A DNA stretch of 64,000 nucleotides from Sinotaia quadrata (lineage: Eukaryota; Mollusca; Gastropoda; Architaenioglossa; Viviparidae), in the NCBI GenBank assembly GCA_028829895.1, contig CM054180.1, forward strand, positions 110,386,635-110,450,634, given 5' to 3'. A program made the position numbers and the translations under genes. Under the pieces are notes generated by a model. That model did not search any database. It was given only the letters and a program-made list of their open reading frames with translations, and was not told the origin of the DNA. This document shows, piece after piece, positions 44,571 to 60,625 of this stretch. Position 1 is the stretch's first letter. Every line of letters begins with the position of its first letter.

Positions 44571-47500
44571 CTAGTGCTAAGTCCCAAGAAATGAGATAAC
44601 AGAAAGGTTATAAATGTATTAAACCGAATCGTTCTAATACGAACAATTGTAAAGAAAAGGAAGTATCGTTTCCAAACATCAGAACGAAATATTTTTTTTT
44701 AAAAAACAACAAAACTAGAAGTGTCAGTAATGTAAATCTTCAAATCCTTAAAATAAATTATAGTAGAAAATTATAATTGCTGAATCCTTCAGACAAAAAT
44801 TGTACTGGCAGTCTGGGTACTTACAGGTGAGAAATCTGTCTTGTGTTTAATACGAACTGCAATAGACGTCAGAACATAGAAAAGTTGATACTAACCAACG
44901 TACAGTGCAACCCGTCACAATGGACATTCGGCCATTAAAATCGACACTGACAGGGTTGCCTGCACTGCATTATTTAATTCCCACACGAAGTGCTTTAGTT
45001 GTGAAATAAACATGAAGACGTGTATTTATGTATTAATACTGACTACAGATATAAATCCACTCTCATTAGTCTAAAATGTGGGTAATGCAGTAAAATGCTT
45101 TAGGAGGGAGAAAGGGTAACTGCCAAAAGTTTTGAATGCAGTTATTTATAGACGTATACTTACTTTTTAAAAATAGTACTATAGTATATTGTTATTATCG
45201 TCGAAGACTATTTCTCGTAAAGAATTATACATCACGGGAAAAATAAGAAACAGCTCTTTATTATTTGATGGAGTGTTTAAAGTGTTACACAACTACCATC
45301 ACGAACAACCGAAAATTAGCATAATACATATTAGTGTGTTAATCTTAACAAACATTATGTGGCATTCATTATCTGCAAAATTATACAACATGTAATCATA
45401 AGAGACTGTAGCGTTAAAGTTATACAACATGTAAACGTAAGAGAATGTCGAGTTAAAAATAGTCATTAAAATTTTCTTTGAAATTTTTAATTAACCCACC
45501 ACACCCACACTCTACCTCCTCACACAAACATTTACTTAGAATTCCTTTATGAGACTAATAATCGTTATAACAATTATAATTGTTTGAAATGATTGTATTA
45601 ACAGCAACTAATATTATTTACTTAAAATAAATTAATTTGCAGTAACCTATTGATTTTTGATTGAAGTTGAATGACATTCGATTTCTAAAGTGTCGATATT
45701 AATTAAAGAAATGTCCACTGGACTGGGTCCTAGTAAATTGTTCCTTACAGTATATAAGGATTTAACTTTATTTTAAAATGGACATTTTATTACCACATTT
45801 TACTTTTCAGTGTAAATTATTTCTTTCAGAAAACACATAAAGCTACTAACAAAAAACAGTTGAGTCTGACATAGATCCACGTGAGCCGAGACTTCGCTAT
45901 CTAACTCCAAATCAGGTCCCAAAATATTATTTTTATTAAGTGATTCCTTTGGGGATTTTACTGACGGAGAATTAAAAATCCCGAAAGAGTAGTCGCCACC
46001 AATATTTCCTTTAATAATTTTCCTGTGTGCTCGGAACTTTTTCTTGTGTGCGTGGAACTGGCGGTTGTTTGAGCTTGCTACCAAAACATGTGCGCGGAAT
46101 TTCCGGGATATTCTAATGAGCTGCGCGGCCGCGCATCTGCGCACCTTAGAGGGGAACATTGCAGTTAAATTGAAGTTACAGTGACGGTTCTGAGGTGTCA
46201 CGCTATCATCATAATCACGGTGATAAGGTTATACGAATCACAACGAATTATGATGCGCTGTCTGATTTTTCTGTAACTGAGAGCTAAAACAAGAGGCTTA
46301 TGAAACATTTATAGTTCTAATATTTTAACAAGTAGGTTACGGAGGGCGACACAAAAGAGGAAAATCAAAACAGGTGACTAAATAGGGAGCCAATCAAAAG
46401 TGATGGTGATATGGAACCCGAGAGCAGTCCACTACTAGGTTGGGGAGAATGCGGTCGATCCAGGGGTGGGGATGCACCAATATTTGTAAGAGGTATTAAG
46501 AAATAAAACACGCGCGAACTAACCGAGTCACGATTTTCTAAACAAAATAGCAGTTTTCTGTATTATCAAGGCGCGCCGTTCGCGACATGTAAACAAGTAG
46601 GTTGGCGAGTGCGTTCAATATCATATGCGCCCGCCAGTCGCAGGAAAAAAACCCAGTTAATACTGTAGGAGAGCATGGCAGGAACACGAACAAGGCACAT
46701 TTAGAAATGCAAACAGACCAAAGCATGTGAAAACCACACTGTTTTAACATAAAAATATTAAAAAATACGATGAGCTTAACAATAATATGTGGTGGCCCTT
46801 CAAAGGACACCAAAATATCTAGGAAGACATGTCAGTTTTGCATATACATCACGTGCTCTTAGTCTGTTTATAAAATTCGGATCAAATTGCAAGAAAAATT
46901 CAACTGAAAATAGAAAAACGAATGCACATTTATATTTCTTGTTTGGTTTTAATAGAGGGTCTTTTCTTTCCTTTAAATTATCAAATATTGAATAAGCTAA
47001 TTTTTTCTTTATAATTTCGGAAAATTTGCTGATTCAAAATCGAATTTTCATTCTTGAAAGCCTCACTAGAAAAGACTGACGTATTCAGTGTGTGTGTGTA
47101 TGTGTGAATAATAATGTGTCTGCATTTGTGTGCGGGCGTTTCATTCATGTTTCAAGTTATACATAATATCTTTTGAACAGGATGGTGGTTTTAAAAACAT
47201 AATCCTACCCACCAGATAAACTGAACAATAACAATATCAAAAATTTGGCATCTCATTTCTTTCAGTTCAGTTACGATCATTAACCTAAAATAATAAAGAT
47301 AACTAAGGATTAAAAAAAATATAAGTACATATATTTATATACAGAATATTCTTTGTGTCAAAAATATACAGCAAAAATCATCACACACCCCACAAAATAA
47401 AATTAAAATAGCGCAAGATAAATTAAAAAATTAAGCATTGAAAAGCAAAACGGACACAATCCAACAAGCAAACAACTACAAACCGAATCAACCACACACC

Positions 47501-48230
47501 CGACTCATACAAGCAACCAAGTGTACACTACAGCAAATGAATACTACAACCACCAACAGAACAGCAGATCTGTCGATATTTGAGCAGTAAACACAGTTCA
47601 GTTTGTCAGCAAAGTACCTCTCAATACGTATACACATATTTATTTATTTTTTATCAAACAGTTTTATTTTCCTTCTCACAATGATCAAGATTAAAGTGTA
47701 CTTAAACAGATATTGTCCATGTACTCAGACTATTCCAGTGAGTGTTCTCAGAAACTCCATAGTCAGAGGCTAAATGTACGATTGTATTTCACACTTGCAA
47801 CAAAGAGAAAAAACATTAGTTGCCGTTGTCACCCAGAAAATCTCTGCCGCCTAAAATATGTATTCAAATGCGCTTGATTGTTTCTGACACAGTCTGAAGT
47901 GCAATTTCGCTCTGTGTGTAATACAATCTGAAACCTTTGTCTGCATCACACGCGCTATGCACTAAACTGTGCAAATTCAAAATAAATAATGACATGACTA
48001 TGCGTTTAGAGTCTGTGGGCTTATTTTTGACTCTGAACATAACTACGAAAACACTTTTGCTTGTATACCTAGCAAAAAGTCTGGATACACCGGCCAATGT
48101 CTGAATTATTAATAATACATTTCTTTTTAAGGAGGGATGGTGGCGGAATCATTTATTTCAGAAATGCAAGAGATGCGTACTTTTCAAATTATTTGCAATT
48201 TCAGAACGTGCTGTGACTATTGGTCTCTCA
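44571..48230. other. Intergenic, no gene supported
   Basis: AT-rich. One GC-rich palindrome (gcgcggccgcgc, near 46121) sits in a 60-base GC patch. Open frames at 45800-46201 and 46538-46813 on the minus strand have no recognisable family. Confidence 0.45.
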
Positions 48231-48234
48231 GATG

Positions 48235-48335
48235 TTTAGTCTTGGTACCGAATTCCTAGTCGTGTAAACAGTCTTGGTACCGAATTCCTAGTCGTATAAT
48301 CAGTCTTGGTACCGAATTCCTAGTCGTATAATCAG
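48235..48335 (+). repeat. 32-bp tandem array, three copies
   Basis: Unit: agtcttggtaccgaattcct, then agtcgtataatc. Confidence 0.93.
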
Positions 48336-48499
48336 TCTGTCCAATGTACGCATTGTAACACGCATAAAAGACTCAAAGTTAAAATGCTAAGCAGTGTGAA
48401 TAATGTCAAAACAAAAACTTCAGCATTTTCTTTTAGTATTTTACAAAATAAAATCTCTACTGGCGTTTGGTGTTAAATGATTTAGCAAAGTTTCGCGTA

Positions 48500-49420
48500 G
48501 ATGTACGCGTTTTCTTACATGTCGAAGTTAACATCTACATATTCTTCTTTTAAGAAACTGCGCTCTGAAGAATGTGAATTTTTGCAGGTAGAGAAAAGCT
48601 AACGTTTTCTTGCATGTCGGTGTCAACATCTGCATATTCTTCTTTTCAGAAACTGCGCTCTAAGACTGTCAGATAGCAGGTAAAGAAAAGTTAACGTTTT
48701 CTTTACAGACTGACATTTCCTTTTCGTACCTCACTCTCCTTGTGCAAGCATGTACTACTTTGATATGATAAGCCTAGTCTTCAAAATGTATTTTACAATG
48801 TCACAATGCCAACACGTTGATACTAGTAAAACATTATATATCAAAATTAAAATTAAGAAATGTACGTTACTTTTTACGGAGTAAAGAATTTGCATCAAAT
48901 TTGTGCTGAATGTGAGAAGGAGCAAATAGGCCTGTATGATGTTTTCGCAAGCTATTATTTTCATGTCACAAGCGTGTTCTTTAATAGTTGTGCTGCTATT
49001 TTTGTCATCGCGTCCGCATTACTCGACACCATAAAACTGTTAAATAACATTTCTGAAATAACATGACATTCCTTTATAAGGCCCCGATTGTTTTGTGTGC
49101 ACGGAAACAAGTCTTGCCAACAACGGTCGATATATCGCTTTTTACTTCCGACTGCGGTTAACAGGGACCTTTATTAGGAGTATGTTTGGGGATTTTAGGT
49201 TAAGGCACAGAGAGTCACGACAGGCCAAATGGCCCCATGGCCCCAAAGGCACGGTCAATCACAGATAGCAAAATGTTCGACCATCTTGATTTGACTAAAC
49301 CAATGGGAGCATACAAAACTAGGTCAACATCAGTGTCATCAGTAATACTCTCATCTTGGTTTGACTAGGCCAATAGGAAATCACTAAACTAGGTCAGCAC
49401 CAGTAAAATCTTCCAGACTT
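48500..49420 (+). repeat. Two separate two-copy duplications downstream of the Prrx gene
   Basis: At 48513-48700: cttacatgtcgaagttaaca, then tctacatattcttctttt, then agaaactgcgctct, twice. At 49278-49415: catcttgatttgactaaacc, then aatgggagcatacaaaacta, then ggtcaacatcagt, twice. Confidence 0.8.
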
Positions 49421-49627
49421 TATTCATTCCGTCATAGAAAGTTTCTTATCTGTTAGTTGGCAGCTCAGTAAGTTTGGTAAAGGCGTCGACTGGACAGCAG
49501 CTTTTTGACTAAGAGTAAAAACAGAGCACAAATAATTGCTTGTACGTGAGCAACACAGAAAAATCACCCAACCGTGTTACGATATTCACACCTCATTCAG
49601 ATCCGTCTGCAAATCAATTTCTCCGCA

Positions 49628-52243
<2,616 letters not shown>

Positions 52244-52544
52244 TTAAAATTCAGAATTGATATTATGATTTTCATTTTCGAAAGTCACAAATTAAAAATA
52301 TATTTGTTCCAGTTTCATTTTGTGTAATATTTCAATGACTCCATTTTAGTTTTTATGACACACACACATGTATGTATATGTTGAAAATTACCTTGGGGTG
52401 ACTATATAATAATGCATTATACCAAATTTTAAAGGATATAACACATCTACAAAGTGCTGATGTATAGTATGGACTAATGGTTATAAATGTCGACTGTCAA
52501 TTTGATTCGTGGCACCCACCTAGTAAAAGATTGAGAAGTAGATA

Positions 52545-52970
52545 TAAAATAAATAGACAAACAGAGAACAAGACGATATAATTATATTATCACTACAATT
52601 TTTAAGAAACAAAAGTTAGTAATATATAGACAAATTGAGAAGACGATATAATTATGCTATCACTAAAATTTATAACAAACAAAAGTTAGTAATATATAGA
52701 CAAATTGAGTAGAAGACGATATAATTATACTATCACTAAAATTTATAACAAACAAAAGTTAGTAATACATAGACAAATTGATAAGACAAAATAATTATAC
52801 TATCACTAAAATTTATAACAATGAGTTAGTAATATATAGACAAATTGATAAGAAGACGATATAATTATACTATCACTAAAATTTATAACAAACAAAAGTT
52901 AGAAATATATACACAAATTGAGAAGACGATATAATTATACTATCACTAAAATTTGTAACAAATAAAAGAC
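52545..52970 (+). repeat. About 74-bp tandem array, six copies, upstream of the Prrx exons
   Basis: Unit: atatagacaaattgagaaga, then cgatataattatactatcac, then taaaatttataacaaacaaa, then agttagta. It lies within about 370 bases of the homeobox exon acceptor, in the upstream intron. Confidence 0.92.
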
Positions 52971-53267
52971 GTTACGCTATACTAATAGACCCCAGGCACG
53001 AGATAGCAAAAATAACAAAATGTTAATATAGAAAATGTTAACTATTTAAAATTCAAATACATTCTTAATCTGCTTTGAAGGTCTTCATCAGGTCATTTAC
53101 TAGTGTTTATTTAGCCATAAAGTTCAGTTTACCACTGTGGTCGCCGCATATTAAGGACGTAAAACATTTGGTTTGGTAACAATGTAGCAACACCGGCTTT
53201 CTCAACACAACGCTGAAAATCATATGGACAAATTAGCTCCACAATCGAGGAAAATGGACAGAAATCA

Positions 53268-53269
53268 AA

Positions 53270-53334
<65 letters not shown>
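53268..53334 (+). repeat. (CT)n microsatellite
   Basis: About 33 units. Confidence 0.98.
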
Positions 53335-55360
53335 ATTAAGGTGTCTTTTGTTTCGTTTATTGATTTCTCAGTGCAGTCTGTGACAGGAGGGACTCTATAT
53401 GCAAGACACTTCACCTGAAGAGTATGTTTGCAAAAGAGTAAAGTCTTGGAGCACTGCGCACGTTTTCTTAGCCTAGACACTCCACCCACCTCCACCCTGA
53501 TTAACTTTAATAATCAAACGAATTTTAAGAATAAACCTAGAATTAGTTCACATTTATGACTTCCTCACATGGTCTACATCCACATTCTTTCAACACACAA
53601 GTCACCTATCCATAAACAAGTCACCTATCCATAAACAAGTTCACAGTTACATCAAAGTAAAAGTTAGATAACCACTTAACGAAGTCTAGATAAAAAACGA
53701 GACGAAAATTTAATTGCTTCCCCCCCCCATCTCTTTACTGCGTTATGTACGTCGATTCCAGTTTGTCAGCATTTAACACAACAGTAACTATAAGCCTACC
53801 CGCCGCTAACCACTTAACGTGCGCCCACCCACTCGTTCAAAACAACTTTTAATTTTGCTCTCCACTTCTCTTTCATCCATGGCTTTCAACTCGCAAATAA
53901 ACTTTATCATAATATTCTGACTTATTATTGTTGTACTAATAATGTATCATCTTAAAACTATAAATTGAAAATTATAATTGAAATTGAAAATTGAATTTTA
54001 AATATGTAGACAAAATTCCCAACATACCACATTGCTCGATGCATATTCAGCACAATCTGGTCAATCTAATTTAAATAATTGCACAATATTTACTTATAAG
54101 TATACAGAGTAATTTTATGTGCGCATAATGTGTGAGTGTATATATATAGGAGAGTGTTAAAAACTGAGTCCCTCCCTATAATTTGGGGTTGTAAAAGAAC
54201 AAAGAAGCCCTTGGCTGGAAAGGGTAATGATGTCGCTGGATTTTATGAATGGTTACAGACCTATGTTATTTGAAACAGGTCTAACGTTTATTTGTTGTAG
54301 AGACATAAACCAAAATAAGTACTTATAAACGTAGCAATTTGCAGTATATTTATATTCTGCAGCTACCTATGTTTCATGGTTTCAGTTTCTATCTTTATTC
54401 TTAAATCCATCAGGTGAGCTTTGGGAGCCTATTTTGATATTTATTCATGCCGTGTCCTATTGAACGCCCACCAGCGTGTGACGTATCTAGTGCCAGTCGC
54501 CTTTTGCATCTAAAGTTGCATCTAAGTCTTGCTTTGGACAGTGACTCCAGTGCTTCTTTAGTTTAGAATGCTTATAACAAAATAAGACAGAATGTAATTA
54601 CCTTATTCTTTACAAATATTGTTAAAATTTTCTTTTATTAAATTTGTATTAATTGTTCCAGTCCAGTGCATCTGTTAGTCCAACGTAACTTATTGTAGGT
54701 TATTGTAACTTGTAGTGATAGTCTAATGATTACGTCTTGTTCTCTGTCCGTCTCTCTCTATATATCTATTTGTGTATCTGTTTTATGAAATCTATTTCTC
54801 AGTATAAATTAGTAAATAACTGAGTTAAACTGAAGGCAGCGCACCACCATATCGGAGCAACAGTTGCCGATATGCATATTTAACCAGTGGTCCATACTCT
54901 GCATCGGCACTTGTGGATGTTTGATATAATTAATTAACTGTTAATATTGGGTATAATTCATTAGTACAACGTCACCCCACACTACATCGCGACACATGTC
55001 ACGTCTGGAATCGAATAATGCTTCGCCTTACAATCACAGCTTGCGAAGTAGGATCGTAGCTAGCGACTAACGGGCAATCCATAAGCGGCTCATGGGTAGG
55101 AAAATATTAACTATGTACAAATTCTTTGTTTCGAAAAGAAGTTTTTTTTTGCTTCAAACAAAATTCATTGTTTTCTGCCCTCAGTCTTTTTTAAAAAAAA
55201 AATACAGTCTATCATTCGTTTGCTGCATAATAAAATATGCTTATTCATTCCTGTCTGTTGGCTGTTACAATAATACAATACAGTTAATTTCCTTAATTGT
55301 AACTCTCGCGACATATATTTCTCTTTTCTTTTTTATATCATCGTCATTTGTATTTCTATG
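53335..55360. other. Prrx upstream intron or flank, no exon seen
   Basis: AT-rich with short direct repeats (acaagtcacctatccataa, twice near 53605). No minus-strand exon with suitable phase was recognised. Confidence 0.45.
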
Positions 55361-55373
55361 TGTGTGTGTGTGT

Positions 55374-55444
<71 letters not shown>

Positions 55445-55448
55445 TGTT
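55361..55448 (+). repeat. (GT)n microsatellite
   Basis: About 42 units with two TATG interruptions. Confidence 0.97.
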
Positions 55449-55569
55449 ATGTATGAGGTGTCCATGAAGATTTATTGATTGAATCATGATGAAGGTGGGT
55501 GTGTCCGGCGTAAACCAATATTTATTCATTCACTTAGGACTTGAACGTGTCTTTACCGAAGATTTGTTT

Positions 55570-56125
55570 ACTAATTCCCGACCTGAGTGTAGGTCCCTAA
55601 TTAATGACAATTTAATTACTCCCGACCTGAGTGTAGGTCCCTAATTAATGACAATTTAATTACTCCCGACCTGAGTGTAGGTCCCTAATTAATGACAATT
55701 TAATTACTCCCGACCTGAGTGTAGGTCCCTAATTAATTACTCGCGACCAGAGTGTGGATCACTAAATAATTACTCATGATCTAGTGTGGTTCCCTAATTA
55801 TTGACAATTTAATTATTCACGACCAGTATGGATCCCTAATTACTCATGATCTAGTGTGGTTCCTTAATTATTGACAATTTAATTACCCGCGACCAGAGTG
55901 TGGATCCCTAACTACTCATGATCTAGTGTGGTTCCCTATTTATTGACAATTTAATTATTCACGACCAGTATGGATCCCTAATTACTCATGATCTAGTGTG
56001 GTTCCTTAATTATTGACAATTTAATTACCCGCGACCAGAGTGTGGATCCCTAACTACTCATGATCTAGTGTGGTTCCCTAATTATTCGCGATCTGAGTGC
56101 GGTTCCCTAACTGGTCATGATAAGA
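55570..56125 (+). repeat. 44-bp tandem array, then longer-period variants
   Basis: Three near-exact copies of aattactcccgacctgagtg, then taggtccctaattaatgaca, then attt; then a second family (actcatgatctagtgtggtt) alternating with gcgaccagagtgtggatccc, itself repeated as a block of about 115 bp. Confidence 0.92.
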
Positions 56126-58600
56126 GTGTGGGTCTTGCTTTCACCCAAAACTTGTAATATGCAGATTTTATTTCCGCCATAACAAGCTCTGTATATTCGA
56201 CAAACACCATGAAGACCGTTCATAATGACGACACATAAGCTATATTGAGGTTTTTTTAAATTTTAACTCGAGAAGCTCATGAAAGATGCTTCTAATAGGT
56301 GCTACTTACAGAAATGGTATTTGTGGCATATTTATAAAGTTACTTCAGTTTTTCTAGTGATTTAACAACAAAAAAGTCTCTTTATCTAATTTCTTTTGCC
56401 ATAGTTATCGTTACAAAGCACGAGTGAAGTATGATATCAAGTATACTCGCTCGATATAGCCGTTGGCAAAGTTACAACGCCAGCTGTAGCATATTATCTT
56501 CATCAACAAAATATCATATTTAATAAGAAACAATAATATTAGTACAAATCACCAAAATAACAATCATAACTGATCTTATCACAAAGTTTGTCAATTGTCA
56601 GTATCAACAGTCTCCTATCTTCACTTACCTATTTGGTTTGCAATTCAGTTAAGATTTACTAGATTAAGGCCCATCAGCGTGTGCTGAACACACGGCCACA
56701 ATTATTTTTTTACCCCTGAAAGTAATACGCAGTCGATGATTCTAGTCGAGTGAGGTCAATAGCTAGAGTGTTACGTAATGACTTAGAGACAGGTCCGCAG
56801 TGCGCGAAAGCTTACACACGCGCGCGCGCAACTGAGACATGTTTAACAGTACGATATTAGCTCCAGCGGGACGTGTATTCTAAACATAATTATTTTCTTT
56901 GTCATGCTGTGGTCCCACACAAGTTGATTTTTAACCCACTGCGCAAATCTTCTTGTCAGTCATCTGAAGTCATAAACTAAATTACTGTTGACTTGGGGGA
57001 ATAGAAGCGGAAAAGTCTACATATTGTTAGGCTACGTCATTTCCTATTGGTGCTTTATGGCGCTTGTGCTGTACCGGAAGCCATGTGAAGCAAGGTTGCA
57101 GATGTCCGGGATGGTAGGTGTAGTTTGCAATTCTTTCGTTCTCGTCAATAACATTTAATTCGTTGCATAGGTGCGTTTAGCACTTAAACTTTCAGGCTTG
57201 CACGTGTTCCACCCACCCATCCATCCAAAAATGCTCTAAAAAAAATGCTGACTGTTATGGATAATTGTAATAGTGTTCTGCCAATTTTATCAATATTGGA
57301 CACCTATATTCAAATATATTACTTGCCAAAAAAAAACTAATTTGACTGGTAAAGGTAATTTTATTCTCAAAATTGTCGCTTATATATCGAAATCGAAACA
57401 GAAAAATGCGATCGAAGGTTACTATCTTATGTCGAGTAAATCATCATCCCATTCTCTCCACCCATTCCCCCCAAAAATATAAGATAATCATAAACTTATT
57501 GTTTCTGAGACATTAAAATAAAGTACCGATCAAAGTTTACTTGCAAATGTTATTCATCATTAACAAGTTAAGATATAAAACACAAAAACAAAAATTTTGA
57601 TCTTGCTGAATTGTGAATACTGTTTAAAACGAATATACAAGTATGGTGTTTGCAGCGGTTGAAAGGTCACGGTTCGTACGCAAAATATCTTCAGTACTGA
57701 AATCTAATATAAACTGTATTAAAGCTCAGTGCAGTTCAGGAATAAACAAAACATAAATATATACACTGTATTAAAGCTCAGTGCAGTTCAGGAATAAACA
57801 AAACATAAATATATACTCGCAGGAAGTTAAGTTTAGAATTAGGGTTAGTTTTATAGAGTCTATACTCACTCTATAGTATATTATTATTGAGTCTATAATC
57901 ACTCTATAGTATATTCAATCATAAATGTCATTTCTGCAAAATAGAATAGAATTCAAAAAGGTCCATGTCTGCTGCGTTATGGGCCGCATGATTCTTTAAT
58001 ATGGGTAGGGCCTTTTTTCTTGAGAACAAAATATGTGCCGTTCTATCTCAACTTAGTTATTACCCTTAGTTATTAGGATATATCGGAGTTCAGAAGAAAC
58101 TTGGAGTGAGACAGATACAAGCAATATATAGTCATGAAATGAACAAATTTTGAAGGCATCACAAGCAAGTTCGTCATTAGTTTATTTACTATATTGTCTT
58201 TTTCTTTAAGGGAGACAACCTTAAATATACACAATGCAATATACCAGACTGACCTTTAAACAAAACAATGCAGTGTACTAGACTAATCTGTAAACAAAAC
58301 AACTGTAGTATCAGTCAGTTTCACTAGCAGACTATTAAAGCCAATATACAATTTCACCCTTTACCCAAAGTATGCTGAAATGTTTAGGGCCTAATAGATG
58401 TTTTTTTTTTCCTAAAAAATATTTAAAGAACGTTTAATACAACATATATTATCAATATAAGGATAAAGCGTACTGCACATCTACATTTATTGTATTTTTC
58501 CTTTACAATATATATTTCTTTAAATTTTACTTTACATATGGGCATTATATTTCAGCATATTTTATTTCAAATATTAAATCCTGACACACACACAAACACA
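56126..58600. other. No gene seen
   Basis: Includes a (CG)n-rich spot at 56818-56828 and a two-copy 63-bp repeat at 57708-57817 (gtattaaagctcagtgcagt, then tcaggaataaacaaaacata). Confidence 0.5.
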
Positions 58601-58640
58601 CACATACACAAAAATAATACAGACATGTTTACATTTACTC

Positions 58641-58694
<54 letters not shown>

Positions 58695-58756
58695 TAATAC
58701 AGACATGTTTACATTTACTCATTTGTGTACAGTCATTCTTTCCTACAAATATGCAA

Positions 58757-58832
<76 letters not shown>
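58575..58832 (+). repeat. (CA)n and (CT)n(CA)n microsatellites with a duplicated spacer
   Basis: Tracts at 58642-58688 and 58759-58831. The phrase aataatacagacatgtttac occurs on both sides of the first tract. Confidence 0.96.
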
Positions 58833-58835
<3 letters not shown>

Positions 58836-59324
58836 AACAAGAATTTTTTTCTTTTACTTGCTTCATTAATAGAACCAAAAGAAGCTTGGTATTAATAGAG
58901 ATTTCAAAAAATCAAATCCTATGTATACTTTCATCTCTTATGTCAAACTAACTTTTGCAAACTAATTTTATAATAAAACACAAATCAAATCAGACACGCA
59001 CGCATTCAGGTCATTATGTCGATATGCTTCATTAATTTTGAATTTGAGTTAATTTTCATTTCGTTCCATTAACATTACAAGAAGTATTCTTCACAATTTA
59101 CATTTGAACCAATGAATAGCCATAGAAGTAAACAAGTGCGTTACATATTAAATGAAAATTTAGTACGATCATCATAGTTTGAGGGTGAGACCAGTTGCAC
59201 CTGTAATATTGCTTGCAGTACACACATGAATAAATTAATAAATTAAAGACATCCAACAGATGACCGTTTGAACATCGTTCTTTTCTGCGCCATAGAACGC
59301 TTTTACGAGAGACACAAACAATTA

Positions 59325-59875
59325 ACCAGCAAGTTATTAATCAAATAGATAACCCATACCTCTACACAGGACGATCAGAAATCTAACCAGCCAGCTAATT
59401 AATCAAGTATATAACTCACACTGCTGAACAGGACGATCAGAAATCCAGCCAACCAACCAACTAACTAATCCAGTAGGTAACTCATACCACTGTTAACTCA
59501 TGCCACTATATAGGACGATCAGAAATCTAGCCAGCCAGTTAACTAATCATGCAGGTAATACAATACACTGCTGAACAGATCGATCAGAAAACCAACCAAC
59601 CAACCAACTAACTAATCCAGTAGGTAACTCATACCACTGTACAGGAGGGGATCATAAATCTTTCCAGCCAGTTAATTAATCCAGTAGATAACACACCACT
59701 GCACAGATCAATCAGAAATGTAGCCAGCCAGCTAACTAATCATATATATATATATATAACTCACACCACTGTACAGGTCTACAGGTCAATCAGACAGGTC
59801 GGCCAGCCAGCTAACTAATCAAATAGATAACTCATATCAATGTACAGGACGATCAAAAGTCTAGCCAGCCAAGAA
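59325..59875 (+). repeat. About 60-bp degenerate tandem array, nine copies
   Basis: Core: aaatctagccagccagctaa, then ctaatcaagtagataactca, then caccactgtacaggacgatc. Confidence 0.9.
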
Positions 59876-60424
59876 ACCAGAAAAAGTGATGAACACATCA
59901 CAAACAAATAATTTTTAGAAATTAACAGTGCAGGCCAGATAAAAAGTGCAAAATCTTGCAATAATGTAAAACTAAATGTCAATATTTTTTTAAAAAAGAA
60001 GAAATTGTGTGCCTGTGTGTGTGTGGGTGTGGGGGAAGGAGATTTATAGGCGTTGTTCTTGGTGAATAAGGTAGAACAATTCACGATTGTTGTTTCAGTT
60101 TAAGACGGTACAAATAAACAATCCAGATAGAAGTGTGTGTAGACTTTCCCTTCTACATCACCAACATGGCACGCGTCATAACCCAGCCTGACATAGCTGT
60201 TTAATTTAACAATCAGTCTGTCACAAATTCCTGCTACATACTACACGTGAAGATATATTTACAATCCCATCGTACTGGAGATTTTTTCCACTGCGATGTA
60301 TACATCATTCCCCCAAAACGGCCTGTAAGTACAGAGGTAACCCTGAAGTGCAGCACTCAATTCTTATAAAGTCGAATAGAGCATTCAGTTTATTTCTTCC
60401 CTCTGTCTCTCTCTAAAACACGGG

Positions 60425-60625
60425 TTTGTTTCCCCTCGTACCCGCGACTCCCTCGGATGCCTTCATCACGGCCCTCCTGGCAGGCTGTCGGTTTAATGGC
60501 GGCACCCGTTCGCCACCATCTGCCGCTGATGGGCGCCTGTCAAACAGATTTATCGTTGCTACCGCCGCCACCCGCCGCTAGAGAGCGCTCTGAACTGTTG
60601 AAGACAGTTCGACGATGTATGTGGC
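60425..60625. other. GC-rich island of unknown role
   Basis: About 200 bases far richer in G+C and CpG than the surrounding 10 kb, including ggcggcacccgttcgccacc and tgccgctgatgggcgcctgt. A 54-codon open frame on the minus strand has no convincing start or family match, and neither does the 66-codon plus-strand frame. It could be a regulatory element of the Prrx gene, an unrecognised exon or an old mobile-element fragment. Confidence 0.4.

Noticed and set aside
45800..46201. 133-codon minus-strand open frame
   Set aside because: Composition follows local AT/GC changes, with no domain, and it overlaps the GC palindrome patch.
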